From Sphingomonas prati (lineage in GTDB: Bacteria > Pseudomonadota > Alphaproteobacteria > Sphingomonadales > Sphingomonadaceae): DNA of 42,780 nt. The notes beneath the pieces are model-generated. The model worked only from the letters and a program-made list of their open reading frames with translations. It was not told the DNA's origin and did not search any database. The position numbers and the translations under genes were made by a program. Location of the stretch: the NCBI RefSeq assembly GCF_014643515.1, contig NZ_BMJP01000008.1:1-42780 (forward strand), in the 5' to 3' direction. This document shows positions 24,856 to 34,146 of this stretch, piece by piece; positions within the stretch are counted from its first letter, which is position 1; every line of letters begins with the position of its first letter.

Positions 24856-25632
24856 TCAGAATGGCTGCGTACTGAGCGCCAATTGCACTGGCATACCTGG
24901 ATCAATCACTGCCGGCGTCACGCCGATGAACGCTGAGACCCGGCTCCTGGCTGGCTGCGGCTTAGCCAGCGAGGCCCACGCCAGCATCCGTGCGCTTAAC
25001 TGATCTGCAGAAAGATCTTGTCCCGCGATCGCCCTAGCCTTGTCCCACTGTCCGGCCAGGGCATAAGCCAATGCTAGATTCTGACGGGTTCTAGGGACAG
25101 CATCAGGGGCGCGCGCCACCGGTTCCAGAAGTTCGATGGCACCGTCACTATCTCCAATCAATGCCCGCGCCAGCCCCAGGTCCGGGACGCCAATCAGTCC
25201 ATCTGCTGCCATCAGGGAGGAACGAGCCGCCGCTTCCTGACCGAACGCCGCCTGCGCAAGTGCCATACTCAGCAACGTGCGTCCGTCGCTGGGTGCAGTC
25301 GCTACAACGCCACGAAACGCCTGGATCGCAGAAGCGAACCGCCCGGCCAGTAGGTATGACTGCCCCAGCTGGCTTCGATATCTCACAATCCCCGGCTGTG
25401 CCGATACCGCACGTTCTGCCATAGCAACCGCCAACGCCCCGTTGCGGTTACGCATAGCGGTTTGACCCATCGTCGCGAACTGTGCCGCAATAGTCGATGC
25501 CGACGGCACTCGTCCTCGCAGCGATGACATATTGAGTTGTCCGGCGGGCTTGCAACCGACAGCAAATAGCATTGGAGCTAGGGTCCAAAACACAACCTTT
25601 TTCAAATATCTTGTTTTCAAAAAAGGTATCAT
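24856..25632 (-). CDS. TPR lipoprotein resembling TadD of Flp pilus systems
   Basis: This 258-residue protein has a lipoprotein signal (FWTLAPMLFAVGC, lipobox AVGC at ~24-27). The body is built from TPR-like helices: GALAVAMAERAVSAQPGIVRYRSQLGQSYLLAGRF, SAIQAFRGVVATAPSDGRTLLSMALAQAAFGQ and ARTRQNLALAYALAGQWDKARAIAGQDLS. The helical repeats followed by a short Pro-rich tail recall alphaproteobacterial TadD-like proteins. No other tad genes are in the window, so it is either an isolated member or a general outer-membrane assembly lipoprotein. The upstream DNA is strikingly AT-rich. Confidence 0.8.
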   Translation of the reverse strand: MIPFLKTRYLKKVVFWTLAPMLFAVGCKPAGQLNMSSLRGRVPSASTIAAQFATMGQTAMRNRNGALAVAMAERAVSAQPGIVRYRSQLGQSYLLAGRFASAIQAFRGVVATAPSDGRTLLSMALAQAAFGQEAAARSSLMAADGLIGVPDLGLARALIGDSDGAIELLEPVARAPDAVPRTRQNLALAYALAGQWDKARAIAGQDLSADQLSARMLAWASLAKPQPARSRVSAFIGVTPAVIDPGMPVQLALSTQPF

Positions 25633-26275
25633 AACAAAATCAAACTCAACTGTGTTTTCAACAAAACTGGATTATTAGATACCGAAACCAATCTTTAATG
25701 CATATCTCCGTACAAACATGCGCATATTTATTCCGAAGCTGCTAAATTATCTGCTGTATCGATAAAGACAATTGTTATATCGTTAAAAACTGTACAATTT
25801 GTTAACGTGTACCGAATCAACAAAACGTTCGTTACAGTTATATAGGAAATCAGTTTGGTGGAGACCTGGCACACGGGCAGCCATCGGACCGAGAAAGCCA
25901 ATGATGGAGGTCGTTTTCTACACACTGAGTTATACAGACGTGGTCGACTTTTAAGCTACAGATTACGTAGCTGTCCCTACGGACAAAGCTGGACGTCGGC
26001 CGGGGACGATCCGGGCGGTAATTTTTTCTGCGGCATTCGCACCTCTCGCCTAGATCATTGACGGCGCTCTACCTTTTGTGGGGGATCGTCCGTACCGTTC
26101 ATGCTTGACTTGGTCGGTGTCATCTTGTCCTGTTTGTCTGCGGCCCGTGGGTGACATGCGCTTTACGGAGTTGCTGACCTTTCTCTTGTAAAGCCTTGCG
26201 GTTTTTGACGACGGTTGTGTCGCATTACGAAACGGAAGGGCCTTTGCCATACTTGGTATTGAACAGAAGGCTCAG
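25633..26275 (+). other. AT-rich intergenic region
   Basis: About 640 bases. The first 220 (to about 25850) are far richer in A and T than the rest of the window, with many TTAA, TTTT and AAAA strings, and form the upstream region of the TPR lipoprotein gene. The remainder (25850-26270) has normal composition and no convincing gene. Confidence 0.6.
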
Positions 26276-26578
26276 GTGGTTGAGTACTCAACAAAGCACT
26301 CCATGCGACCTGAACTGACAGTTCGCGTTTGGACGTGGTGCTTCGACCATATGTGTACCGATATCGATGAAATCCTGCTCCGGCGTGACCAATTGGCCGG
26401 TCAGCTCGGCATCCGTTCTGACCATGTCAGCAGCATCATAACCGAACTTGAAGGGTTTGGAGCCATCATCCGCAAGCGGCAACGCATTGCCGGGATGCAA
26501 GGACTAGGAATTGTCCGATATTTCATGGACTCCCGCGTAGTCGCGAACCTTACGGGTCGCCACACACGTCCACAATAG
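26276..26578 (+). CDS. Small winged-helix DNA-binding protein, copy 2 (start altered)
   Basis: It is a paralogue of the gene at 18755: EILLRRDQLAGQLGIRSDHV, then SSIITELEGFGAIIRKRQR and GLGIVRYFMDSRVV. Similarity continues upstream of the first usable start: codons from 26249 read ILGIEQKAQVVEY against MLTREQNDRVVEY in copy 1, and the position of the copy 1 ATG is ATA here. Translation may start at GTG 26276 (giving 100 residues) or the gene may be losing function. The DNA-binding core itself is intact. Confidence 0.65.
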   Translation: MVEYSTKHSMRPELTVRVWTWCFDHMCTDIDEILLRRDQLAGQLGIRSDHVSSIITELEGFGAIIRKRQRIAGMQGLGIVRYFMDSRVVANLTGRHTRPQ

Positions 26579-26601
26579 CCCAAATCGAACGTGCGGTACC
26601 C

Positions 26602-27478
26602 GTGTCACATTTTGCCACCGTTCTACAAGACGACGTTCGCTACGATAGGCGCCGGGGCAAGATCGACGGCCTTGCTTCCGGTGGCACTCGACAGTTCGGT
26701 AGACACCGTCCGGGTTTCACCTTTGCCGACACCCAGCTGGCGCGGCTTGGCTTCGTTTCGGACGTAGAGCGCGCCGCCATGGCGAAGGTAGCGGTTACCG
26801 CCCGGGATTTGCGGCGAGGTAACGACCTAGTCCGGCAGGAAAGTTCACCCAATTACCTGTATTTCCTGACAGCGGGTGGGCCTTTCGCTACACTACTACC
26901 CGTAGTAGTGCGCGTCACATTCCGGCCCCGGTCGTCCCTGGCGGCGTATGCAATATCAACAATCTGCTGTTCGAGTACGCCGACTTCGGCGTGCGCACCG
27001 CCACCGATGTCACGGTGCTAATGCTGCCGCGCAAACAAGCCGTGGAGCTTTCGGCCGAGCATCCTGGTATCGGCCAGGCATTCACATGGCTCGCTATTTC
27101 CGAGACCGCGATCCTCAGGCAATGGGCGGTGGGGCTCGGTCGTCGCCCAGCGCTTGGCCGTCTCGCACACCTGCTATGCGAACTGAGCATCCGGGTTGCA
27201 CGAGAAAATGCCGGCAACGACAGCTTCGAACTGCCGCTGACCCAGGAAGTGATCGGTGATGCGCTCGGTTTACCCAAATTCACGTCAATCGCATGATGCG
27301 GCATTTGCGAGCCGCGGGCCTCATCGCTGCTCGCTCGCAAATGATCACGATCCTTGATTCCGGTAGGCTTCAGGAGATTGCTGAGTTCGATGCGCGGTAT
27401 CTTCGCCAGATCGAGCAAAGTGCCGTCTCGTTACTCACCGGGACGGCTCAGAAATCGATTAGCCAACACGATACCTAG
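26602..27478 (+). pseudogene. Crp/Fnr-family regulator with two frameshifts
   Basis: Three frames join to one Crp/Fnr protein. Part one reads LARLGFVSDVERAAMAKVAV and RGNDLVRQESSPNYLYFLTAG. A shift near 26872 leads to GWAFRYT...GVCNINNLLFEYADFGVRT, PLTQEVIGDALGL and so on. A second shift near 27275 (one base short in the ACCC string) is needed to read TQIHVNRMMRHLRAAGLIAARSQMITIL. Two separate indels make an error in both places less likely, so a true pseudogene is favoured. It differs from the copy at 24117 and lies behind winged-helix copy 2 and before element copy C. Confidence 0.85.
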
Positions 27479-27536
27479 CGAAGCCTCAAGCCAGCCCTGC
27501 GACAGTAATCAAGAACCGATTCGGTTAACGCGACTG

Positions 27537-27607
27537 TGTCGCATATGTCCAAGGTTTTGCGACAAGCAGCCCACTACGGTGTTCAACAACCGTCGTTTTT
27601 TGAACGG
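27537..27607 (+). repeat. Dispersed palindromic element, copy C (best copy)
   Basis: Perfect 7-bp arms TGTCGCA and TGCGACA around a 14-base loop containing TGTCCAAGGTTT. After AAGCAGCCCACTACG come GTGTTCAACAACCGTC and TTTTTTGAAC, where GTTCAA and TTGAAC form a second inverted repeat. It lies about 68 bases before the HWE kinase start. Confidence 0.78.
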
Positions 27608-27674
27608 GTGTGGGGTGATCCTGATGCTTGCCGCGAAGTCAGTTACGCCTATGCAGGCTCATGTCTAAACAGGG

Positions 27675-28682
27675 GTGGATGTGACAACCGAACTGCCGAC
27701 AGGCCACGAATGGCAACCGCAGCACCTTCGCCTTGCCGTAACCGCGGCCGGTGTGGCCCTGTGGGCCTGGAACGTTGATACCGATTTGCTGACCATGGAT
27801 GCTCGCGGCTTCCAGCTCTGGGGCATGCCGTGGAGCGACAAGGTAACGTTCGAGGAATTGTCCTCTCACATTCACCCCGCGGATCGCGACCGTGTGCGAG
27901 CCGCGTTTGCCGCAACACGGGCGGTCCTTGGGGACTATGAAACCGACTTCCGCATTCTCATCGGTGACGAGGTCCGGTGGATTGCCGCGCGGGGGCAGGG
28001 CGAGGATGTTGGCATCGTCGGGCGTACGATGTTCGGTGTCTTCCTTGATGTCACCGGTCGAAAGCAGGCTGAAGAGGGGCACGAGCTTCTCGCCGGCGAG
28101 ATGAGCCACCGCGTCAAGAACCTGCTTGCCATCGCATCGGGGCTGACGACCATCACGTCGCGATCGGCGAACACGACGCAGGACATGGCAGTTGAATTAA
28201 TCGGACGCCTGACAGCGCTTGGGCGAGCTCACGATCTTGTTCGACCGCTCTCCAATGGGCAGGGCGTGGCTGCATTGCTCGGCGATCTCATCTCGATCCT
28301 GCTTGCTCCCTATGACGATCTCGGTGCCTTCAAAGGACGGATACGTGTTGCGGTTGAGCGCACTGGCGTGGGTGAAACGGCCGCAACAGGCATCGCCCTC
28401 GTGCTCCACGAGCTCGCTACCAATTCCATGAAGTACGGGGCGCTGTCGGAGCAAACAGGCACGCTCGACATCACAAGCACCACAGAAGCTGATCAAATCC
28501 TTCTTACCTGGTTGGAGCGAGGCGGGCCATCGGTAGGGGCACCCGATGGCCCGGCCGGCTTTGGGAGCCAGTTGGTGAACCGGACCGTTTCCGGGCAACT
28601 GGGAGGCTCGATCAGCTTCGACTGGTCCGAGGGCGGCCTGATCGTCACGCTACGTATCAATCGGGATCGCCTGGCGTTGTAA
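27675..28682 (+). CDS. PAS-HWE sensor histidine kinase
   Basis: This 335-residue soluble kinase starts with GTG at 27675 (another GTG is two codons later). Residues ~15-135 form a PAS domain (LRLAVTAAGVALWAWNVDTDLLTMD, HIHPADRDRVRAAF, GRTMFGVFLDVTGRKQAEE). The H-box EMSHRVKNLLAIASGL gives His145. The N-box HELATNSMKYGALS, the W-x-E type TWLERGGPSV and the end GFGSQLVNRTVSGQLGG are those of the HWE family. Kinases of this family in sphingomonads usually feed the PhyR/EcfG general stress response. No receiver gene is adjacent. A C-terminal fragment of a close relative is at 19925. Confidence 0.92.
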   Translation: MDVTTELPTGHEWQPQHLRLAVTAAGVALWAWNVDTDLLTMDARGFQLWGMPWSDKVTFEELSSHIHPADRDRVRAAFAATRAVLGDYETDFRILIGDEVRWIAARGQGEDVGIVGRTMFGVFLDVTGRKQAEEGHELLAGEMSHRVKNLLAIASGLTTITSRSANTTQDMAVELIGRLTALGRAHDLVRPLSNGQGVAALLGDLISILLAPYDDLGAFKGRIRVAVERTGVGETAATGIALVLHELATNSMKYGALSEQTGTLDITSTTEADQILLTWLERGGPSVGAPDGPAGFGSQLVNRTVSGQLGGSISFDWSEGGLIVTLRINRDRLAL

Positions 28683-28805
28683 AATGAAGCCGCATCAGAG
28701 GCGGAACGCTAGGTCTCCCTTGCTAAGCGGATCGAAACTCCAGCTCGTAGGCGAACAGGCCTAGCAATCCGCCTGTCATGACGAAGAGGACCGGTCTTTC
28801 GTCAC

Positions 28806-31628
28806 TCAATGCGCTGTCGCGGAGATCACAATCTGGCGCAATCTTGCTGCCAACTCGTCCCGCCTGAACGGCTTGGTCAGCCGGGGGAGGCTTGCATCGA
28901 TGCCCGCCACATCTGCATAGCCTGAAACAATGAGCACGGCCTGTTCCGGTCTTACCTCACGCACCGCATAAGCCAGGTCTGCGCCCGTCATGCCCGGCAT
29001 AAGGTGGTCCGTCACCAAGAGATCAAACTGTGTGCCATCGCCGATGAGACGCATCGCTTCCTCGCCGGAGCTAGCCTCAATCACCTTGTATCCAAGATCT
29101 ATGAGCATGTCGGCAGTGGTCATGCGCACGAAGTTTTCGTCATCAACTACTAGCGCCGTGCCAGTCCACGTGGATCCGACCGGCTCGTCGCGGATCTCCT
29201 CCGTTTGCTCAACGGCGGCGCTCACAGGAAGCCATAGCTTGACCATCGTGCCGGACCCTTGCTGGCTCTGGATAGCGAGTGCGCCGCCAAGCTGGGAGGC
29301 CAAGCCATGTACCATCGAGAGGCCCAGACCCGTGCCTTTGCCGATCCCCTTCGTAGAGAAGAACGGCTCGATGGCGCGCGTTAGAGTTGGCCCATCCATT
29401 CCAAGGCCGGTGTCACAGACGGAAAGGCAGAGATATCGGTCTTGGCTCAGACCAGAGCGGTGATCCTGATCGATTGCCTCGACATGAGCAGACAGCCGGA
29501 GCGTGCCGCCATCCGGCATGGCGTCTCGGGCGTTGACCGCCAAGTTTAGAACGGCCATTTCGAGCTGGTTATGGTCTGCTTCTGCCAATGGCAGGCCTGC
29601 GGGTACGTCGATCACCACCTTGATCTGGGGCCCGATGGTGCTCGACACGAGATGACCCATTCCGTTTAAAAGCTTGGCAAGATCGACTGCCACGGGTTGC
29701 AAGGGTTGGCGTCGCGCGAAGGCCAGCAACCTTTGAACTAGAACCCTGGCGCGCTCCGCCGACTGCGCGGCACCGGCAATGAGGCGCTGCTCGCGCTCTC
29801 CTCCAAGACCCTTGCGCTGCAGCAAGTCGAGGCTGCCGATAATAGGCGTGAGCAGGTTATTGAAGTCGTGCGCGACACCGCCGGTGAGCTGCCCCATGCT
29901 TTCCATCTTTTGGCTCTGCCGGAGGACCTCTTCCACCTCCGCGCGCTCCGTAAGCGCGGCCGCCACCCGCGCCTCAAGTGTTGCGTTGAGTTCCCTAAGG
30001 GCCTCCTCCGCTTGCTTACGCGCCGTGATCTCCACGACCGTCCCGGCGACGCGGAGGCAGCGCCCCCCTTCATCGAAAACGCCGCGTCCTTTGGCTGCGA
30101 TCCAGCGCACGATCCTGTCCTCTTTACCAATCGTGCGATACTCAACGTCGTAAAGCGTGCGCTGGTCAGGGTCAGCCGCTGCTGCAAAGGCAGTGGCGGT
30201 CAATTCGCGATCGTCCGAATGCAGGCCATCGTAAAAGTCTTGCATCGTGACCGGCACGTTTGCCGAGATGCCGAACATCGCTTTTGTACGCGGCGGCCAA
30301 ATTAGCGCGTTGTGGACGATGTCCACGTCCCAGAACCCCACCTCGGCGTTCTCGACCGCCAATCGCAGGCGCTCCTCGCTCTCCCGAAGCCTAGCCTCGG
30401 CACCGATTCGCCGGACGTGCGCCCAACACCGTTCCACAACCTCCCTAACAAGCGCGATATCTTCGGTGGTCCAATCGCGTGGGCGATCCTGATGCACAGC
30501 CATCATGGCCTCCAGCCGCCCGTCGTTGATGAGCGGACAGCAGATGATTGCCTCGATTGCAATCGCCTGGAACATCTCGCGTCCTTCGCCTGGCGCGAGT
30601 TCGCCCACGACATCCCGCACCACCAGACACTCCCCAGCACGCAGATTGCCGGCTGCACGGGGACCGAAAAGATCCAGGCTATATTCCCCGATAGAACTCT
30701 GCAGGCCGGGCGCGTTGTAGTCGCTCCTGATCCAGAAGCGATCACCATTCTGATCAACATCGGCGTAGGCACAGCGCGAAACGGCCAGCTTCCGTCCCAG
30801 CAGCTCCGCTGCTGCAGCCATTGCATTCCCCGGGTCTGAAGATCTGAATAGCCGGTCGTTGAGTTCGCTAATGAAGCGCAGCCGTGCCTCGCGATCGGCA
30901 CCCCTATGCAGGATGCGTTCAATCTGCACCGCGCCAAGGCCAAGGAGCAGAACGAGCAGCGTAATCAAGCCAATCACCGTCGCAAGGTACGTTTGACCCA
31001 GGCTGGCGAGCCCTTCAGCACGATCGACTCTCAGCGAATGTGTGAACGTCGCTGCGTACATCCCGGTGTAGTGCATGCCGGCGATCGCGATCCCCATCAC
31101 GATAGAAGCGGCCGTACGGCTGCCAGTGCCATGGTCACGCCCGGCCAACCAGACGGCCACTGTTGAGGCAGACATTGCGATCGTGACTGAAACGAAAACC
31201 CAGGGCACGTTGTAGGTCAGCGTTGCCGGCATCTGCATCGCCGCCATGCCGAGATAATGCATCGAAGTGACGCCGGTGCCAATCAGGAAGCCTGATGCGA
31301 GTACGCGGCGGATCCGTGCCCCATGCCAGTGAAAGATCGCGAAGCCCGCGCCCGTAAAGCCGACTGCTAGAACCAGTGAAAGCAGTGTTGGTAGCACACC
31401 GTAGCTGATCCGCATGCCGGGCATGCTAAACGCCAGCATGGCGACGAAGTGCATCGACCAAATGCTGCCCCCGAGCGCTGCCGCCGCGGCGACAAGCCAA
31501 ACGTGGAAAGATCGACCGGTGGATGCGCGAACGCGGGCCGCAACGCTGAGGGCGGTGAACGATCCGAAGATCGCGATGATTACCGACAGTGCGACTAGGT
31601 GTGTGTCGTGAACGCTGGCCAGAATCAT
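28806..31628 (-). CDS. MHYT-GAF-PAS hybrid sensor histidine kinase with C-terminal receiver
   Basis: From the ATG at 31628 (MILASVHDTHLVAL, the normal MHYT-domain start) the product is 940 residues; an upstream start at 31784 would add an unlikely 52-residue leader. The N-terminal ~220 residues have seven membrane helices with MHFVAML, MHYLGMA and MHYTGMY motifs, a proposed copper/gas-sensing MHYT sensor. A GAF domain (~265-415) and a PAS domain with PAC (~430-555) follow. Next come HisKA with GGVAHDFNNLL (His587), the ATPase domain (NLAVNARDAM, DTGLGMDG, GKGTGLGLSMVHG), and a receiver with phospho-acceptor Asp874 (LLVTDHLMPGM) and Lys in LTKPFRRDEL. Phosphate would pass to an outside protein. 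The gene converges with the HWE kinase. Confidence 0.93.
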   Translation of the reverse strand: MILASVHDTHLVALSVIIAIFGSFTALSVAARVRASTGRSFHVWLVAAAAALGGSIWSMHFVAMLAFSMPGMRISYGVLPTLLSLVLAVGFTGAGFAIFHWHGARIRRVLASGFLIGTGVTSMHYLGMAAMQMPATLTYNVPWVFVSVTIAMSASTVAVWLAGRDHGTGSRTAASIVMGIAIAGMHYTGMYAATFTHSLRVDRAEGLASLGQTYLATVIGLITLLVLLLGLGAVQIERILHRGADREARLRFISELNDRLFRSSDPGNAMAAAAELLGRKLAVSRCAYADVDQNGDRFWIRSDYNAPGLQSSIGEYSLDLFGPRAAGNLRAGECLVVRDVVGELAPGEGREMFQAIAIEAIICCPLINDGRLEAMMAVHQDRPRDWTTEDIALVREVVERCWAHVRRIGAEARLRESEERLRLAVENAEVGFWDVDIVHNALIWPPRTKAMFGISANVPVTMQDFYDGLHSDDRELTATAFAAAADPDQRTLYDVEYRTIGKEDRIVRWIAAKGRGVFDEGGRCLRVAGTVVEITARKQAEEALRELNATLEARVAAALTERAEVEEVLRQSQKMESMGQLTGGVAHDFNNLLTPIIGSLDLLQRKGLGGEREQRLIAGAAQSAERARVLVQRLLAFARRQPLQPVAVDLAKLLNGMGHLVSSTIGPQIKVVIDVPAGLPLAEADHNQLEMAVLNLAVNARDAMPDGGTLRLSAHVEAIDQDHRSGLSQDRYLCLSVCDTGLGMDGPTLTRAIEPFFSTKGIGKGTGLGLSMVHGLASQLGGALAIQSQQGSGTMVKLWLPVSAAVEQTEEIRDEPVGSTWTGTALVVDDENFVRMTTADMLIDLGYKVIEASSGEEAMRLIGDGTQFDLLVTDHLMPGMTGADLAYAVREVRPEQAVLIVSGYADVAGIDASLPRLTKPFRRDELAARLRQIVISATAH

Positions 31629-32145
31629 TGGGACGGCAGTTTTCCAGAGGATTGTCGCGCGCAATGCCCAGACCGCGTTATGCGCGCGCTTTTGCGGGGA
31701 GCGCGGTACTCCGGTTCTAAAGTCACGATTGACCCCGGGCAATGCGCTCGCTGCCAAGCCTTCAGATCCCCTACACGTGTGCACGTCTGCCCGTGTCGCT
31801 CGTGAGCCATGATCTCGTCATCGGCAGGCTCGTGCATCGGGCGACGCGGACGGCCCCGAGAACGCCCGCGTATGTGCCGTCCTCGGTTTTCTAAGGGATC
31901 CATTCCCAAGCGAAACGTCCGACGAACTCCTGGCCTACCTGCGGGCATAGGTGCACGCGTCGTCATGCGGCAGACCAGATCGGCGAATGTTCAATTCCCG
32001 CACACGTCTACCGCACCCTTTGTGTCGCAGGTCAGGGTGGCAACGGGGGATTGGTTTGTCGCGCATATCCTGAGTTTTGGACGCCGCGAAAGTGGCCATT
32101 GATATGGGCGACGCGTTCTACGGCTGCGTCACTCGGGGATGCCGA
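31629..32145 (+). other. Intergenic region upstream of the hybrid kinase
   Basis: About 520 bases between two minus-strand genes. No convincing gene. Holds element copy F at 32057-32086. Confidence 0.5.
32057..32086 (+). repeat. Dispersed palindromic element, copy F (core only)
   Basis: TGTCGCGCATATCCTGAG then TTTTGGACGCCG: left arm and asymmetric loop match the consensus with two to three changes, while the right arm is damaged. The GTTCAAC half is not recognisable. Confidence 0.5.
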
Positions 32146-33186
32146 TCACTGCAACTGGTCTGTTCCATCGCAACGAACGGCATGATGCATCGCTTTCACC
32201 AGCGCCGAAATAAAGGTTGCTCCTTCCAAGGTGAAGGTCACTGCGCGTCCGTTGGGGCCGAACCCAGGCTCGCCCAGCATTTGGCCAAGGCTGTCGAGCC
32301 GGAACTGTGAGGACGGAAAGGCTGTGATAAGCGTCTGAAGGCTGCCGGCCATCATATGGCCTTCGAGCAGGGCAACGATCAGACCGGACGCCGCACCAAT
32401 AAAAGCTGTCAGACCGAGCGAATATCTGACCTGCTTCTGCATTACGAAGAACGCCAAGCCTGCAGCCCCCCCCACGACAAAACCTTCCATCGCGCCCGCA
32501 AACGGGCCGACCGCGTGACCGAAGAGCAGGCGAAACGCATCCTTACCGATCATGTTGCCAAAGGCGCCAAGTGTCGTTCCTCCCAAAGCGCCGCCGGCCA
32601 CGAGCCACTGCCAACCCTGCGAACGAATAGCCCTTGAGAGCATGATACCCAAAGCGATGCCGGCCCCTGCCGCACCGGCTGAGAAAGCTGAGACAAGGAC
32701 GATCACCAGCAGAAGCGACACCGCGCCCCCACCAACGGCCTGCGCTGCCCCAGCAAACCCGTACAGCAATCCAACCAGCGCACCTGCCAACAACGCCCCT
32801 ACAATGCCGGCTGATGTCTGCCGAATGATGCCTTCGCGGACCGGTGTGGTTGTCCGCGCCGGTGTCTCTGCCGCGGGAATTGTCTCGCTAAGCGGCGCGA
32901 TGAAGCGATAGCCATGCTTTGGAACGGTCTTGATGAACCGGGGAGCGCCGGCGCTGTCGCCGAGTGCCTTTCGTAAGGTGCGGATTGCCTGCGTCAGCGC
33001 TTCATCTGTTACGGGAACGCCGCGCCATACCTCATCCATAAACTGGTCCTTGGTCACAAGCGCGCCGTCTGACTTCACGAGCAGGATCAGCACATCCAAG
33101 TAGCGCGCCGGCAGCTCGACGGTGTCGCGCCCGCGCGACAGCCTGCGATCGTCAACGTCGAGGCAAAATGGCCCAAACTGCCGCAT
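32146..33186 (-). CDS. Membrane-anchored winged-helix transcriptional regulator (CadC-like layout)
   Basis: In this 346-residue protein, residues ~1-105 form an OmpR/PhoB-type winged helix without receiver: FGPFCLDVDDRRLSRGRDTVELPARYLDVLILLV, EVWRGVPVTDEALTQAIRTLRKALGD and IKTVPKHGYRF. A linker (to ~130) is followed by six to eight Gly/Ala-rich membrane helices up to ~310 and a short hydrophilic tail. It should bind DNA while sitting in the inner membrane, as CadC and ToxR do, but with a polytopic rather than single-span membrane part. It is divergent from the small membrane-protein gene at 33282, a likely target. The ~95-base gap holds both promoters. Confidence 0.88.
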   Translation of the reverse strand: MRQFGPFCLDVDDRRLSRGRDTVELPARYLDVLILLVKSDGALVTKDQFMDEVWRGVPVTDEALTQAIRTLRKALGDSAGAPRFIKTVPKHGYRFIAPLSETIPAAETPARTTTPVREGIIRQTSAGIVGALLAGALVGLLYGFAGAAQAVGGGAVSLLLVIVLVSAFSAGAAGAGIALGIMLSRAIRSQGWQWLVAGGALGGTTLGAFGNMIGKDAFRLLFGHAVGPFAGAMEGFVVGGAAGLAFFVMQKQVRYSLGLTAFIGAASGLIVALLEGHMMAGSLQTLITAFPSSQFRLDSLGQMLGEPGFGPNGRAVTFTLEGATFISALVKAMHHAVRCDGTDQLQ

Positions 33187-33281
33187 GGTGTTGCTCTTTT
33201 CAGCGATTGCTCACGTCCTTCTCATGCCGCTCATCCTGCGATCAGCCACTGTTGGCGCTCTCACAATGAGGAGGCAAGAAC

Positions 33282-33824
33282 ATGAACAAGACAATAAGCC
33301 ACAGGAGAGGGGCACTTCTGACACCAGCTCGGATCGTAGGTTGGGGCACGATCGTAACGCTGATCCTCCTGCCGGCTGTAGCCATGCAGTTCACCACCGA
33401 GGTCAATTGGACGATGGCCGATTTTACATTTGCGACCGTGATGCTGGGTGGCGTCGGTTTGGCTTTCGAAATGGCTGTTCGCGCGAATGGCAGCTGGGCT
33501 TATCGCGGCGGGGCGGCGCTGGCCCTGGTAGCCGGGCTGCTACTGCTGTGGGTCGATGCCGCGGTGGGTATCGTCGGCAACGAAAGTGACGACATGAACC
33601 TGTGGTTCGATCTGATACCTCTTCTGGCATTGTTTGGTGCAACAGGTGCACGGTTCCGATCTGGCGGAATGGCTACCGCGATGTTTGCGACCGCGATCGC
33701 CCAGGTCCTCGTGGCTATCATCCTCCAGCTTACCGGTCATTTCACCTGGGTGTTCACGTCGGTGTGGTTGGGCGCATGGCTGCTTTCTGCCTGGTTGTTC
33801 CGCAAGTCTGCACGAGACGCCTGA
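33282..33824 (+). CDS. Small polytopic membrane protein
   Basis: This 180-residue protein starts at an ATG with a strong GAGGAGG site. Five predicted membrane helices include WGTIVTLILLPAVAMQF, FTFATVMLGGVGLAFEMAV, GAALALVAGLLLLWVDAAVGIV, LIPLLALFGATGARF and AMFATAIAQVLVAIILQL. The motif GNESDDMNLWFD lies between helices 3 and 4. It is an uncharacterised family of integral membrane proteins. The divergent position relative to the membrane-bound winged-helix regulator suggests that the two act together. Confidence 0.82.
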   Translation: MNKTISHRRGALLTPARIVGWGTIVTLILLPAVAMQFTTEVNWTMADFTFATVMLGGVGLAFEMAVRANGSWAYRGGAALALVAGLLLLWVDAAVGIVGNESDDMNLWFDLIPLLALFGATGARFRSGGMATAMFATAIAQVLVAIILQLTGHFTWVFTSVWLGAWLLSAWLFRKSARDA

Positions 33825-34146
33825 TCGTCCAGCAAGGGCATTACAACTCTGTCGATCATTGTGAAGATGGAAACACGGCGAAACACCATGTCGCGTAAGT
33901 TCCTAAGTTTTGCGACAAACGACCTTCACGGAGTTCGAGACGCAAGCGGTTCATTGACGCTTCGCCGTAGTCAGACCGCCAAATACCGGGCTACATTCGA
34001 TGCTCGCCCATGACGCTGGATTGGCAAACCCCATACTCGCAACCGAATTCCAATATGCTGCGGCGTTATGTGTCCGCCTCATCCTGCTCCTTCAGGACCC
34101 AAGTGTGTCAGCGGTCGTTGATGCGCATCACACCGAGGATTTGACG
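33825..34146 (+). other. Intergenic region with element copy D
   Basis: About 320 bases between the membrane protein and DUF937 genes. Besides the element at 33889-33950 no feature is recognised. An in-frame upstream ATG for the DUF937 gene at 34000 is not supported. Confidence 0.5.
33889..33950 (+). repeat. Dispersed palindromic element, copy D
   Basis: TGTCGC left arm, loop with TTCCTAAGTTT, right arm TGCGACA. After 15 bases GAGTTCGAGACGCAAGCGG replaces the usual GTTCAAC hairpin. It lies about 200 bases before the DUF937 gene. Confidence 0.65.

Noticed and set aside
31629-31784. 52-residue N-terminal extension of the hybrid kinase
   Set aside because: MHYT proteins start just before the first membrane helix, which fits the ATG at 31628; the extension is basic and low-complexity.
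34000-34146. N-terminal extension of the DUF937 gene
   Set aside because: The family start and a GAGGA site are at 34147; the extension has no similarity to the family.
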